Assembly (NCBI GenBank): GCA_002683115.1
Contig: NYSP01000020.1
Location: 12,816 to 19,240 of the forward strand
DNA length: 6,425 nucleotides
Direction: 5' to 3'
Origin: Gammaproteobacteria bacterium
GTDB lineage: Bacteria; Pseudomonadota; Gammaproteobacteria; SAR86; TMED112
A model generated the notes under the pieces. That model was given only the letters and a program-made list of their open reading frames with translations, was not told the origin of the DNA and did not search any database. The position numbers and the translations under genes were made by a program. Shown here in pieces: positions 1 through 5,760 of this stretch (its first letter is position 1; each line of letters opens with the position of its first letter).

Positions 1-95
1 AAGTTTGCAACTGGGCTTCCAGCTTGTGTATATTTTATTTCCGGATCAGCTCCCAGGTTTCCGATAATTAGTACTTTATTTAGGCCGTTTGACAT
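1..95 (-). CDS. ssb: Single-stranded DNA-binding protein, N-terminal fragment
   Basis: This is the start of the tetrameric single-strand DNA-binding protein that coats ssDNA in replication, recombination and repair. Only 31 codons and two bases lie in the window; the rest runs off the left edge. The reading begins [19 protein letters not shown] and continues [12 protein letters not shown]. It aligns residue by residue with the first OB-fold strand of E. coli SSB (NKVILVGNLGQDPEVRY and the following GGAVAN). The ATG at 95-93 is the only sensible start, since it places the NKV..GNLG motif at the usual distance from the N-terminus. No Shine-Dalgarno sequence is visible before it (GAATATAT). It is divergent from uvrA across 42 bases, the arrangement seen in E. 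coli. Identity is confident although the fragment is short; nothing can be said of the C-terminal acidic tail. Confidence 0.93.
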   Translation of the reverse strand, partial: MSNGLNKVLIIGNLGADPEIKYTQAGSPVAN

Positions 96-116
96 ATATA
101 TATTCTATAATACTTT
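89..116 (+). promoter_or_regulatory. Putative promoter for uvrA
   Basis: A perfect -10 consensus, TATAAT, lies at 106-111 and would give a start near 118 and a leader of about 20 bases. No good -35 lies 16-18 bases upstream of it. A perfect TTGACA lies at 89-94 but is only 11 bases from TATAAT. It could instead pair with the weaker TACTTT (111-116) across a 16-base spacer. TTGACA also overlaps the ssb start codon, so it may simply be ssb coding sequence (Met-Ser-Asn). The -10 region shares bases 107-111 with the opposite-strand ssb -10. Which pair is used cannot be decided from sequence. Confidence 0.4.
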
Positions 117-136
117 TTTCCAAATCGAGTTATCAA
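107..136 (-). promoter_or_regulatory. Putative sigma70 promoter for ssb
   Basis: Read on the minus strand, TTGATA (136-131) matches five of six -35 consensus bases. After an 18-base spacer, TATTAT (112-107) matches five of six -10 bases. Transcription would start near position 100, only about five bases before the ssb ATG, so the message would be almost leaderless. This agrees with the lack of a visible ribosome binding site. The call rests on consensus matching alone in an AT-rich spacer where chance matches are common. Confidence 0.45.
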
Positions 137-137
137 T

Positions 138-2933
138 TTGAAGTTTATTGAAATCAAAGGTGCAAAAGCACACAATTTAAAAAATATATCTCTAAAAATT
201 CCTAGAGATAAGCTAACTGTAATTACAGGTCTTTCTGGATCAGGCAAATCTTCACTAGCTTTCGATACAATTTATGCTGAAGGCCAAAGAAGGTATGTTG
301 AGTCGTTATCTACATATGCAAGGCAATTCCTTTCTGTCATGGATAAGGCTGATCTTGAATCTATTGAGGGGCTATCACCTTCGATATCCATACAACAAAA
401 ATCAACTTCCCATAATCCAAGATCGACTGTAGGTACAATCACTGAAATACATGACTATTTACGATTATTATTTGCCAGAGTTGGGATACCTAAATGTCCA
501 GACCATAATTTAGAACTAAACGCAAAGCCTGTAGTTTCTATGGTAAAAGACACAATTAAAAAAGAGTTAGGTGAAAAAATATCAGTTTATTCGCCTATCG
601 TCATGGACGGTAAAGGTGAACATTTGGAATTATTAAGCCAATTAATGGCAGAGGGTTTTTCAAAAGTCAGAATAGATCAAGAAATATATCAAATAAACAA
701 AGTCCCTCTTCTGGAAAAAAATAAGAAACATAATATTTCAGTTTTAGTTGATCAACTCGTAATTGATGAAAGTGACGATTGCAGGCAAAGGCTCACAGAA
801 TCAATTGAAACGGCCTTACGCTTCTCTAAAGGGAGTGTGGATATTGCTGGGAAGTCAAATGAATACCGTCTCTCTAATAAGCATGCTTGCCCAAAATGTA
901 ATTTTTCTATTCAAGAGCTTGAGCCTAAAATCTTCTCATTTAACAATCCAAGTGGTGCTTGCGGAGAGTGTGATGGGTTAGGCGTGAATTCATATTTTGA
1001 TGAAGATAAAATTATTAAATATAAAAACCTAAGTATTGCCCAGGGATGTATAGAGCCATGGAATACTCCTTATTACCAGAGCAAACTTATCGGGCTTCTG
1101 AATCATCTTGGAGAAGATATAAACAAATCATGGGAAAACCTAAAAAATGATACAAAGAAAATTATTATTTGGGGAACTAAAAAGGAAATTACGTTTGATG
1201 ATTTAAGCACAAATAAAAAGGTTAAAGAGAAATTTGAAGGGGTGATTCCCTCTCTAAATAGACAATTTGAAAGAACTGATTCTTACTTTATCCGAGAAAA
1301 AATTAGCTCTTATATTTCAGAGAAAACTTGCGAGACTTGTAAGGGGCAAAGGTTAAATGAGATTTCAAGAAATGTATTTGTAGATGGGATGAGTTTGCCT
1401 GAAGTTAGTGAATTAAAAATCGTTGACGCACTGGAAATAGTGGAGGATCTTAACTTAGAGGGCAATAGGTCTGAAATAGCAGAAAAGATATGTAGAGAAA
1501 TTACAACAAGGCTATCATTCCTAAAAGATGTTGGCTTAGATTATTTAAATCTATCAAGAGGGGCAAATACGCTATCTGGCGGCGAAGCGCAAAGAATTAG
1601 GTTAGCAAGTCAAATAGGTTCAGGTCTTGTTGGCGTTATATATGTTTTAGATGAACCATCAATAGGCCTTCATCAAAGAGATAATCAAAAACTGATAAAT
1701 ACTTTATTAAGATTAAGAGATCTTGGAAATACAGTGATCGTAGTTGAGCATGACGAAGAAATGATAAGGTCAGCGGATCACATAATTGATTTGGGTGTAG
1801 GTGCAGGGATACATGGTGGCTCAATTGTTGCTGAAGGAAATTTAGAAGACATCTCAAAATCAAAAAAATCAATTACTGCAGAATATTTAAGAAAAGAGAG
1901 TGAAATTGCTCTAAAAGACACTGAGAGAAAAGATAGTAATAGCTCAATTTACATTTCTGGCGCTAATACTAATAACCTAAATAATGTAAACATTGATATA
2001 CCTTTGAATAAATTAGTAGCAATTACAGGAGTTTCAGGATCCGGAAAATCGTCTCTTGTAAATCACACGTTGATACCAGGTATAAATTCAAAACTTAATA
2101 ATTCTAAAGTGCCAGAGAAAACTGATTTCAAAAAAATTATAGGTGAAGAAAATATTGATAAAATGATTTCAATAGACCAGAGCCCTATTGGTAAGACTCC
2201 CAGATCAAATCCAGCTACCTATACAGGATTATTTACCTTCATTAGAGAGTTATTCGCTAATACTTCTGAATCAAGAACGAGAGGATATAAGCCTGGTAGA
2301 TTTAGCTTTAATGTCGAAGGCGGAAGATGTGAAAATTGTAGGGGTGAAGGCTGGGTAAAAGTAGAAATGCACTTTCTGCCTGATTTATTTGTGGAATGTG
2401 ATGTTTGCAAGGGAAAACGTTTCAGAGACGATACCCTAGAAATAAAGTTTAAAAACAAAAATATACATGAGATTCTAGAGATGACTGTTGAAGAGGCAAT
2501 AGATTTTTTTAAAGCTGTTCCTCAAGTGCTTAAAAAACTATCTACCCTCAAAGAAGTCGGTCTCTCTTATGTAAAACTTGGGCAAGCTGCTAATACACTT
2601 TCTGGTGGAGAAGCACAAAGAGTAAAGTTATCAAAAGAATTATCTAAAAGAGATACAGGCAATACCCTTTATATACTTGATGAGCCTACTACAGGACTAC
2701 ACTTTTATGATATTCAAATGCTGATGGATGTTTTGAATAAGCTTGTAAATAAGGGAAATAGTGTAATTGTTATTGAACATAACTTAGATGTTATTAAGTT
2801 AGCGGATTGGGTAATTGATTTGGGACCGGAAGGTGGTGACGGTGGGGGAAATATAGTTGCTGAGGGAAATATAAGCTCAATTAAAAAGAATAAAAAGTCT
2901 TATACAGGACAAATGCTTAAGACTCTGTCTTAA
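138..2933 (+). CDS. uvrA: Excinuclease ABC subunit A (UvrA)
   Basis: This is the damage-recognition ATPase of nucleotide excision repair: a UvrA dimer with UvrB scans DNA in the cytoplasm and loads UvrB at lesions. The protein is 931 residues (E. coli 940) and complete. Visible in order are Walker A GLSGSGKSS (31-39), the UvrB-binding and insertion region (about 120-400) with the CPKC/CGEC zinc module (Cys251, 254, 275, 278), signature LSGGEAQR (479-486), Walker B VLDEPS (503-508) and His538. The second half has Walker A GVSGSGKSS (631-639), zinc cysteines 731, 734, 754 and 757, LSGGEAQR (821-828), YILDEPT (845-851), His881 and the glycine-rich tail near 898-904. The start is TTG. An in-frame TAA at 108-110 with no ATG or GTG after it leaves no upstream alternative, the first internal Met is residue 68, and the TTG aligns with the E. 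coli N-terminus. A weak GAG lies eight bases upstream. The last 17 bases overlap rplQ tail to tail. Confidence 0.98.
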   Translation: MKFIEIKGAKAHNLKNISLKIPRDKLTVITGLSGSGKSSLAFDTIYAEGQRRYVESLSTYARQFLSVMDKADLESIEGLSPSISIQQKSTSHNPRSTVGTITEIHDYLRLLFARVGIPKCPDHNLELNAKPVVSMVKDTIKKELGEKISVYSPIVMDGKGEHLELLSQLMAEGFSKVRIDQEIYQINKVPLLEKNKKHNISVLVDQLVIDESDDCRQRLTESIETALRFSKGSVDIAGKSNEYRLSNKHACPKCNFSIQELEPKIFSFNNPSGACGECDGLGVNSYFDEDKIIKYKNLSIAQGCIEPWNTPYYQSKLIGLLNHLGEDINKSWENLKNDTKKIIIWGTKKEITFDDLSTNKKVKEKFEGVIPSLNRQFERTDSYFIREKISSYISEKTCETCKGQRLNEISRNVFVDGMSLPEVSELKIVDALEIVEDLNLEGNRSEIAEKICREITTRLSFLKDVGLDYLNLSRGANTLSGGEAQRIRLASQIGSGLVGVIYVLDEPSIGLHQRDNQKLINTLLRLRDLGNTVIVVEHDEEMIRSADHIIDLGVGAGIHGGSIVAEGNLEDISKSKKSITAEYLRKESEIALKDTERKDSNSSIYISGANTNNLNNVNIDIPLNKLVAITGVSGSGKSSLVNHTLIPGINSKLNNSKVPEKTDFKKIIGEENIDKMISIDQSPIGKTPRSNPATYTGLFTFIRELFANTSESRTRGYKPGRFSFNVEGGRCENCRGEGWVKVEMHFLPDLFVECDVCKGKRFRDDTLEIKFKNKNIHEILEMTVEEAIDFFKAVPQVLKKLSTLKEVGLSYVKLGQAANTLSGGEAQRVKLSKELSKRDTGNTLYILDEPTTGLHFYDIQMLMDVLNKLVNKGNSVIVIEHNLDVIKLADWVIDLGPEGGDGGGNIVAEGNISSIKKNKKSYTGQMLKTLS
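2883..2926 (-). terminator. Putative intrinsic terminator of the ribosomal operon, inside the uvrA 3' end
   Basis: Read on the minus strand just at the rplQ stop, AGAGTCTTA (2926-2918) pairs with TAAGACTTT (2902-2894) to form a nine-pair stem with one G-U pair and a 15-base loop. It is followed by T-rich sequence: T5 at 2896-2892 (partly in the stem) and a second T5 at 2887-2883. Seven of the pairs (AGTCTTA with TAAGACT) are perfect. The position, straight after the last gene of the operon, and the T-tract on the correct side support a terminator. The stem has few G-C pairs and the loop is long, so strength is uncertain. The whole element lies in uvrA coding sequence, where the T-tracts are the complement of lysine codons. 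Confidence 0.6.
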
Positions 2934-2940
2934 TTTCTTC
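2917..2940 (+). terminator. Hairpin spanning the uvrA/rplQ overlap, possible weak terminator for uvrA
   Basis: TTAAGAC (2917-2923), a TCT loop and GTCTTAA (2927-2933) form a perfect seven-pair hairpin that occupies exactly the 17-base overlap of the two genes. On the plus strand it is followed by TTTCTTC, a short and broken T-tract, so it would end uvrA transcripts only weakly. The outer three pairs follow automatically from two opposed TAA stop codons; the inner four do not. Its left arm is the same segment that the minus-strand terminator uses, so the two hairpins share one arm. Confidence 0.4.
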
Positions 2941-3327
2941 GTTCTCAGTAATCTCTTCCTGAGTTTCTTGATTACGGATTGTAAGTTCAACGTAACACAT
3001 ATCAGCTTTATCACCCTCTCTGAAACCAGCTTTAATCACCCTAAGATATCCGCCATTTGTTTCAGAAAATCTTGGTCCTAAATCTGAAAATAATTTTGAA
3101 GTTGCTGTTTTTGAATTAAGTTCTGAAATTACTTGCCTTCTGTTATGTAAACTATCGACTTTTGATCTGGTAATGAGAGGTTCCAGGAATCTTCTCAATT
3201 CTTTACCTTTTTCGACTGTTGTCTTTACTATTTCGTGCTCTATAAGAGAAGCAGCAAGATTTCTCATCATTGCAATTCTATGTGATGATGTCCTGCTGAA
3301 TCTTCTACTAAGCTTTCTATGTCTCAT
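2917..3327 (-). CDS. rplQ: 50S ribosomal protein L17 (bL17)
   Basis: This large-subunit ribosomal protein is the last gene of the alpha operon. The product is 136 residues (E. coli 127). Family hallmarks are the start MRHRK, SSHRIAMMRNLAASLI (14-29), HEIVKTT (31-37), KELRRFLEPLIT (42-53), KLFSDLGPRF (78-87) and GGYLRVIKAGFREGD (92-106). The final stretch from about residue 119 is glutamate-rich (ETQEEITENEE) and longer than in E. coli; such acidic tails vary in this family. The ATG at 3327-3325 follows the rpoA stop by one base (TAA-T-ATG) with no Shine-Dalgarno sequence, so translation probably depends on ribosomes finishing rpoA. Its last codons, Lys-Thr-Glu-Ser-stop, overlap the end of uvrA on the other strand. 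Confidence 0.98.
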   Translation of the reverse strand: MRHRKLSRRFSRTSSHRIAMMRNLAASLIEHEIVKTTVEKGKELRRFLEPLITRSKVDSLHNRRQVISELNSKTATSKLFSDLGPRFSETNGGYLRVIKAGFREGDKADMCYVELTIRNQETQEEITENEEIKTES

Positions 3328-3328
3328 A

Positions 3329-4282
3329 TTACATTGGTGGCCAATTCTTAAGCACGGTCCCCATGGATAAACCTCTTGAAGCTAACTCATCCTTGATCTC
3401 GTTTAAAGATTTTTTTCCAAGGTTTGGCGTTTTAAGAAGATCCATTTCACTTCTTTGTATAAGATCTCCTATCAAGAAAATATTTTCAGCTTTTAAACAA
3501 TTTGTTGAACGAACTGTTAACTCTAATTCTTCGATAGATCTTAACAGAAGTGGATCAAAGTCGTACTTATCTTTCCTTTTCTCTTTTCTGGAAACTAGTT
3601 CTTCATCAACAAACACTGCAAGTTGATGTTGCATAATTGTAGCAGCATATTTAACTGCCTGTTTCGCATCAATTGTTCCATCTGTCTCTAGATCAAGAAT
3701 TAATTTATCGAGGTCAGTCCTGTTCTCAACTCTTGTATTTTCAACTTTATAGTTAACTCTTTTAACTGGGGAAAATATTGCATCTAAATGTAATGAATCA
3801 ATACTTTTATCTTTGTTTTGTTCTGCAGGAACATAACCAATACCAGTTTTTATTTTCATTGTCATTGAAACTTTCTTTGGCTCTACTAGAGTTGCAATTA
3901 CATGATCAGGGTTCATTACTTCAACTCCAGCAGGCAAATCTAGATCTCCCGCAGTTATAGTTTTTGGAGTTTTTGTTTCGAGCTTAACTTCTGCTTCGGA
4001 CGGACCATCTAATTTAATAGCCATGTCTTTAAGATTTAAAAGAACATCTAAGATATCTTCTTTAATTCCTTCAATTGTTCCATATTCATGAGAAACACCA
4101 TCTATTTTTACTTCTGTTACAGCTGCACCTGGCATGTAAGACAGCATTATTCTTCTCAAACTGTGACCGATTGTATATCCAAAGCCTCTTTCAAATGGCT
4201 CCAGAACAACTCTTAGATTATTTTTATCTAATTCATCTACTCTTGCCACCTCTGGCGCTAAAACATTCAACTTATCTTCCAT
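3329..4282 (-). CDS. rpoA: DNA-directed RNA polymerase alpha subunit
   Basis: The alpha dimer is the assembly platform of RNA polymerase, and its C-terminal domain contacts UP elements and activators. The product is 317 residues (E. coli 329). The N-terminal domain (about 1-228) carries [15 protein letters not shown] (31-45), including the Arg pair 43-44 at the positions used in alpha dimer and core assembly, then [14 protein letters not shown] and NRTDLDKL (187-193). A charged linker ([11 protein letters not shown], about 231-241) leads to the C-terminal domain. There [15 protein letters not shown] keeps Arg258, Asn261 and Lys264, equivalent to E. coli Arg265, Asn268 and Lys271, and [13 protein letters not shown] keeps Gly289, Lys291, Ser292 and Glu295. 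DNA and activator contact surfaces therefore look intact. The protein ends at NWPPM and lacks the last few residues present in E. coli. The ATG at 4282-4280 has the clearest Shine-Dalgarno sequence in the operon. Confidence 0.99.
   Translation of the reverse strand: MEDKLNVLAPEVARVDELDKNNLRVVLEPFERGFGYTIGHSLRRIMLSYMPGAAVTEVKIDGVSHEYGTIEGIKEDILDVLLNLKDMAIKLDGPSEAEVKLETKTPKTITAGDLDLPAGVEVMNPDHVIATLVEPKKVSMTMKIKTGIGYVPAEQNKDKSIDSLHLDAIFSPVKRVNYKVENTRVENRTDLDKLILDLETDGTIDAKQAVKYAATIMQHQLAVFVDEELVSRKEKRKDKYDFDPLLLRSIEELELTVRSTNCLKAENIFLIGDLIQRSEMDLLKTPNLGKKSLNEIKDELASRGLSMGTVLKNWPPM
3333..3345 (-). other. Small stem-loop just before the rplQ start
   Basis: On the minus strand, ATTGG and CCAAT (five pairs, CCA loop) cover the last codons of rpoA (Asn-Trp-Pro-Pro) and end five bases before the rplQ ATG. 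The protein sequence NWPP is conserved, so part of the repeat is forced by coding. No T-tract follows, so it is not a terminator. It might shape initiation at rplQ, but a repeat this short can arise by chance. Confidence 0.25.
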
Positions 4283-4286
4283 AATT

Positions 4287-4292
4287 ACCTCT
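4287..4292 (-). promoter_or_regulatory. Shine-Dalgarno sequence of rpoA
   Basis: AGAGGT on the minus strand sits four bases before the rpoA ATG, within the 11-base rpsD-rpoA spacer. It is the best anti-16S match at any junction in the window, whereas rpsK and rplQ have none in the expected place. This suggests rpoA can be initiated independently as well as by coupling. It also fixes the rpoA start. Confidence 0.75.
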
Positions 4293-4293
4293 A

Positions 4294-4911
4294 TTATTTT
4301 GAGTACAACTCAATAATTAAGTTTTCGTTTATCTCTGAACTTAACTCACTTCTGTCTGGATAGCTCAAAAACTTTCCTTTCATCTCATCAAAATTAACCT
4401 CCAGCCAGCTTGCTTTATCTTTTGATTTTGCAAGTTCAACAGCTGCTTTAATTCTTAGATGTTCCTTTGATTTATCAGTTACTGATACCTCGTCTTCTGG
4501 TTTAACATTGTAAGAAGGTACGTTCACAACTTTGCCATTCACATTTATTGATTTATGAGAAACCATTTGACGAGCCTCAGCCCTAGTTACACCGAATCCC
4601 ATTCTATATACAACATTATCCAGTCTTGTTTCTAATAAATTTAATAAGTTTTCACCCGTATTACCTTTGGACTTTGCAGCTTTGAGATAGTAGTTTCTGA
4701 ATTGTTTTTCTAACAATCCATACATTCTTTTTACTTTCTGCTTTTCTCTTAGCTGTGTGCCATAGTCTGATAATCGACCACGTGACATTGCATTCCCTGG
4801 CTTGTTTTCAAATTTGCACTTTGATTCAATTGCTCTAGTGCCTGACGTAAGCATTAAATCTGTACCTTCTCTTCTAGAAAGTCTTAATCTTGGTCCTCTA
4901 TATCTTGCCAT
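4294..4911 (-). CDS. rpsD: 30S ribosomal protein S4 (uS4)
   Basis: This primary 16S rRNA-binding protein nucleates 30S assembly; in E. coli it is also the translational repressor of the alpha operon. The product is 205 residues (E. coli 206), starting [38 protein letters not shown] (47-65), QFRNYY (70-75) and KGNTGENLL (82-90) follow. The S4 RNA-binding domain starts near 95 ([36 protein letters not shown]), and the protein ends ELYSK. It has a single cysteine (32), so it lacks the zinc-binding cysteine cluster found in some bacterial S4 proteins. An ATG ten codons upstream (4941) is in frame, but family N-termini and the ribosome site at 4916-4923 favour 4911. The start overlaps the rpsK stop as TAATG. 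Two stops in tandem (TAA TAG) end the gene, 11 bases from rpoA. Confidence 0.98.
   Translation of the reverse strand: MARYRGPRLRLSRREGTDLMLTSGTRAIESKCKFENKPGNAMSRGRLSDYGTQLREKQKVKRMYGLLEKQFRNYYLKAAKSKGNTGENLLNLLETRLDNVVYRMGFGVTRAEARQMVSHKSINVNGKVVNVPSYNVKPEDEVSVTDKSKEHLRIKAAVELAKSKDKASWLEVNFDEMKGKFLSYPDRSELSSEINENLIIELYSK
4299..4313 (-). other. Stem-loop at the end of rpsD, ahead of the rpoA Shine-Dalgarno
   Basis: On the minus strand, TTGAGT, a TGT loop and ACTCAA form six perfect pairs. The flanks ATTA (5') and TAAT (3') can add four more across a two-base bulge, which brings the stem to the edge of the AGAGGT ribosome site of rpoA. It covers the codons for the conserved S4 ending IIELYSK. 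No T-tract follows, so a terminator is unlikely. It could affect access to the rpoA site or mark mRNA processing; chance is possible. Confidence 0.35.
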
Positions 4912-5285
4912 TATACTCTTCTCTTTTTTGGAGGCCTGCATCCATTGTGTGGAAGAGGCGTAACATCTGTAATCTTATTAATTCTTAGGCCACAAGCATT
5001 TAAAGCTCTAATTGAAGATTCTCTTCCAGCACCAGGCCCTTTCACTCTTACTTCTAGATTTACCATTCCTAACTCTTTTGCCATATTTCCAGCTCTCTCT
5101 GCTGCAATTTGAGCAGCAAAAGGCGTACTTTTTCTGGATCCTTTAAATCCAGCGCCACCAGAGGTTGCCCAACACAGAGCATTACCACCCATGTCAGTAA
5201 TCATTACTATTGTGTTATTGAAAGATGCTTTTACGTGAGCTATTCCATCAGTAACTATTCTCTTTGTTTTCTTCTTACCAGCCAT
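4911..5285 (-). CDS. rpsK: 30S ribosomal protein S11 (uS11)
   Basis: This protein of the 30S platform lies near the mRNA exit region and the E-site side. The product is 124 residues (E. coli 129), differing mainly by a shorter basic N-terminus ([14 protein letters not shown]). Conserved stretches are [15 protein letters not shown] (17-31), [23 protein letters not shown] (43-65), [22 protein letters not shown] (78-99) and the C-terminus [20 protein letters not shown]. The Asn114-Gly115 pair corresponds to the Asn-Gly site that becomes isoaspartate in E. coli S11. The ATG follows the rpsM stop by two bases (TAG-AA-ATG). No Shine-Dalgarno lies at normal spacing; the nearest AAGGA is about 18 bases upstream, so coupling to rpsM is likely. 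Confidence 0.98.
   Translation of the reverse strand: MAGKKKTKRIVTDGIAHVKASFNNTIVMITDMGGNALCWATSGGAGFKGSRKSTPFAAQIAAERAGNMAKELGMVNLEVRVKGPGAGRESSIRALNACGLRINKITDVTPLPHNGCRPPKKRRV
4916..4923 (-). promoter_or_regulatory. Ribosome binding site deciding the rpsD start
   Basis: GAGAAGAG on the minus strand lies four bases before the ATG at 4911-4909, inside the last codons of rpsK (Lys-Arg-Arg). It supports initiation at MARYRGP rather than at the in-frame ATG 30 bases further upstream. Confidence 0.6.
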
Positions 5286-5287
5286 TT

Positions 5288-5644
5288 CTATGCTTTAATT
5301 GGCTTCCTTGGGCCTTTTCTTGTCCTTGCATTGGTTTTTGTTCTCTGACCTCTTAAAGGTAGTCCTTTTCTATGTCTTATGCCTCTGTAACAACCTAAAT
5401 CCATAAGTCTTTTTACGTTGAAATTAATTTCTCTTCTAAGGTCACCTTCAATTTGAAAAGCTTTTAATTCGTCTCTTATCTTATCTAGCTGATCTTCACT
5501 AAGTTCTGATACTTTTTTTGAGTACTTGATTTTTAATTTATCGCAAATCTCTTGAGCCGTTCTTCTGCCAATACCATAAATATGCGTAAGTGAAACATCA
5601 ACGTGTTTGTTATCTGGTATGTTTATTCCGCCAACTCTAGCCAT
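5288..5644 (-). CDS. rpsM: 30S ribosomal protein S13 (uS13)
   Basis: This 30S head protein contacts 16S rRNA, the P-site tRNA through its basic tail, and the large subunit through bridge B1. It has 118 residues, the same as E. coli. It begins [30 protein letters not shown], with helix-two-turn-helix features through about residue 65. It continues [43 protein letters not shown] and ends with a lysine/arginine-rich tail (PRKPIKA). It is the first gene of the classic alpha operon. Here its ATG overlaps the rpmJ stop (TAATG), with AAGGA two bases before the ATG inside rpmJ. The stop is TAG, whereas most neighbours use TAA. Confidence 0.98.
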   Translation of the reverse strand: MARVGGINIPDNKHVDVSLTHIYGIGRRTAQEICDKLKIKYSKKVSELSEDQLDKIRDELKAFQIEGDLRREINFNVKRLMDLGCYRGIRHRKGLPLRGQRTKTNARTRKGPRKPIKA

Positions 5645-5760
5645 TATCCTTGTCTCTGTTTATGTCTTTTATTTGTTTTACAAATAACAAAGAGAGTTCC
5701 TGTTCTCTTCACAACTTTGCAATCTTTGCATATCTTTTTTATTGACGATCTTACTTTCAT
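5644..5760 (-). CDS. rpmJ: 50S ribosomal protein L36 (bL36), zinc-ribbon form
   Basis: This tiny large-subunit protein binds 23S rRNA. It has 38 residues, the standard length: [20 protein letters not shown] followed by [18 protein letters not shown]. The zinc ligands Cys11, Cys14, Cys27 and His33 are all present, so this is the zinc-binding paralogue type. The ATG overlaps the secY stop (ATGA, four shared bases), and its TAA overlaps the rpsM ATG by one base. It is the last gene of the spc operon in E. coli. A purine-rich AGAAGAAG immediately upstream, which encodes the arginine-rich end of SecY, may serve as ribosome site. Confidence 0.96.
   Translation of the reverse strand: MKVRSSIKKICKDCKVVKRTGTLFVICKTNKRHKQRQG
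5669..5687 (-). other. Eight-pair stem-loop in rpmJ, upstream of rpsM
   Basis: On the minus strand, TTATTTGT, an AAA loop and ACAAATAA form a perfect eight-pair hairpin. Its 3' end lies 24 bases before the rpsM ATG. It covers rpmJ codons from about Val25 to Lys31. Only one pair is G-C, and no T-tract follows. Its position resembles that of the S4-binding leader of E. coli, but I see no pseudoknot partner and no clear resemblance in sequence. It may be a chance AT-rich repeat. Confidence 0.3.

Noticed and set aside
89..111. TTGACA and TATAAT as a single consensus promoter for uvrA
   Set aside because: The spacer is only 11 bases, too short for sigma70, and TTGACA is part of the ssb start codon region.
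1636..1872. Minus-strand open frame of 78 codons inside uvrA
   Set aside because: It lies opposite the conserved signature, Walker B and H-loop region of UvrA and resembles no protein family; it is a shadow of the coding strand.
228..2055. Similar GxSGSGKSS segments in the two halves of uvrA as a recent repeat
   Set aside because: This is the ancient internal duplication of the two ABC ATPase domains common to all UvrA proteins.
2944..2970. CTCAG/CTGAG inverted repeat followed by TTTCTTG as a uvrA terminator
   Set aside because: The stem is five pairs with a ten-base loop and a broken T-tract inside rplQ coding sequence; the hairpin at 2917-2933 is better placed.
4912..4941. In-frame ATG ten codons upstream of the chosen rpsD start
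   Set aside because: It would add [10 protein letters not shown] before the conserved S4 N-terminus MARYRGP, lies inside rpsK, and the ribosome-site-like GAGAAGAG sits before the downstream ATG.
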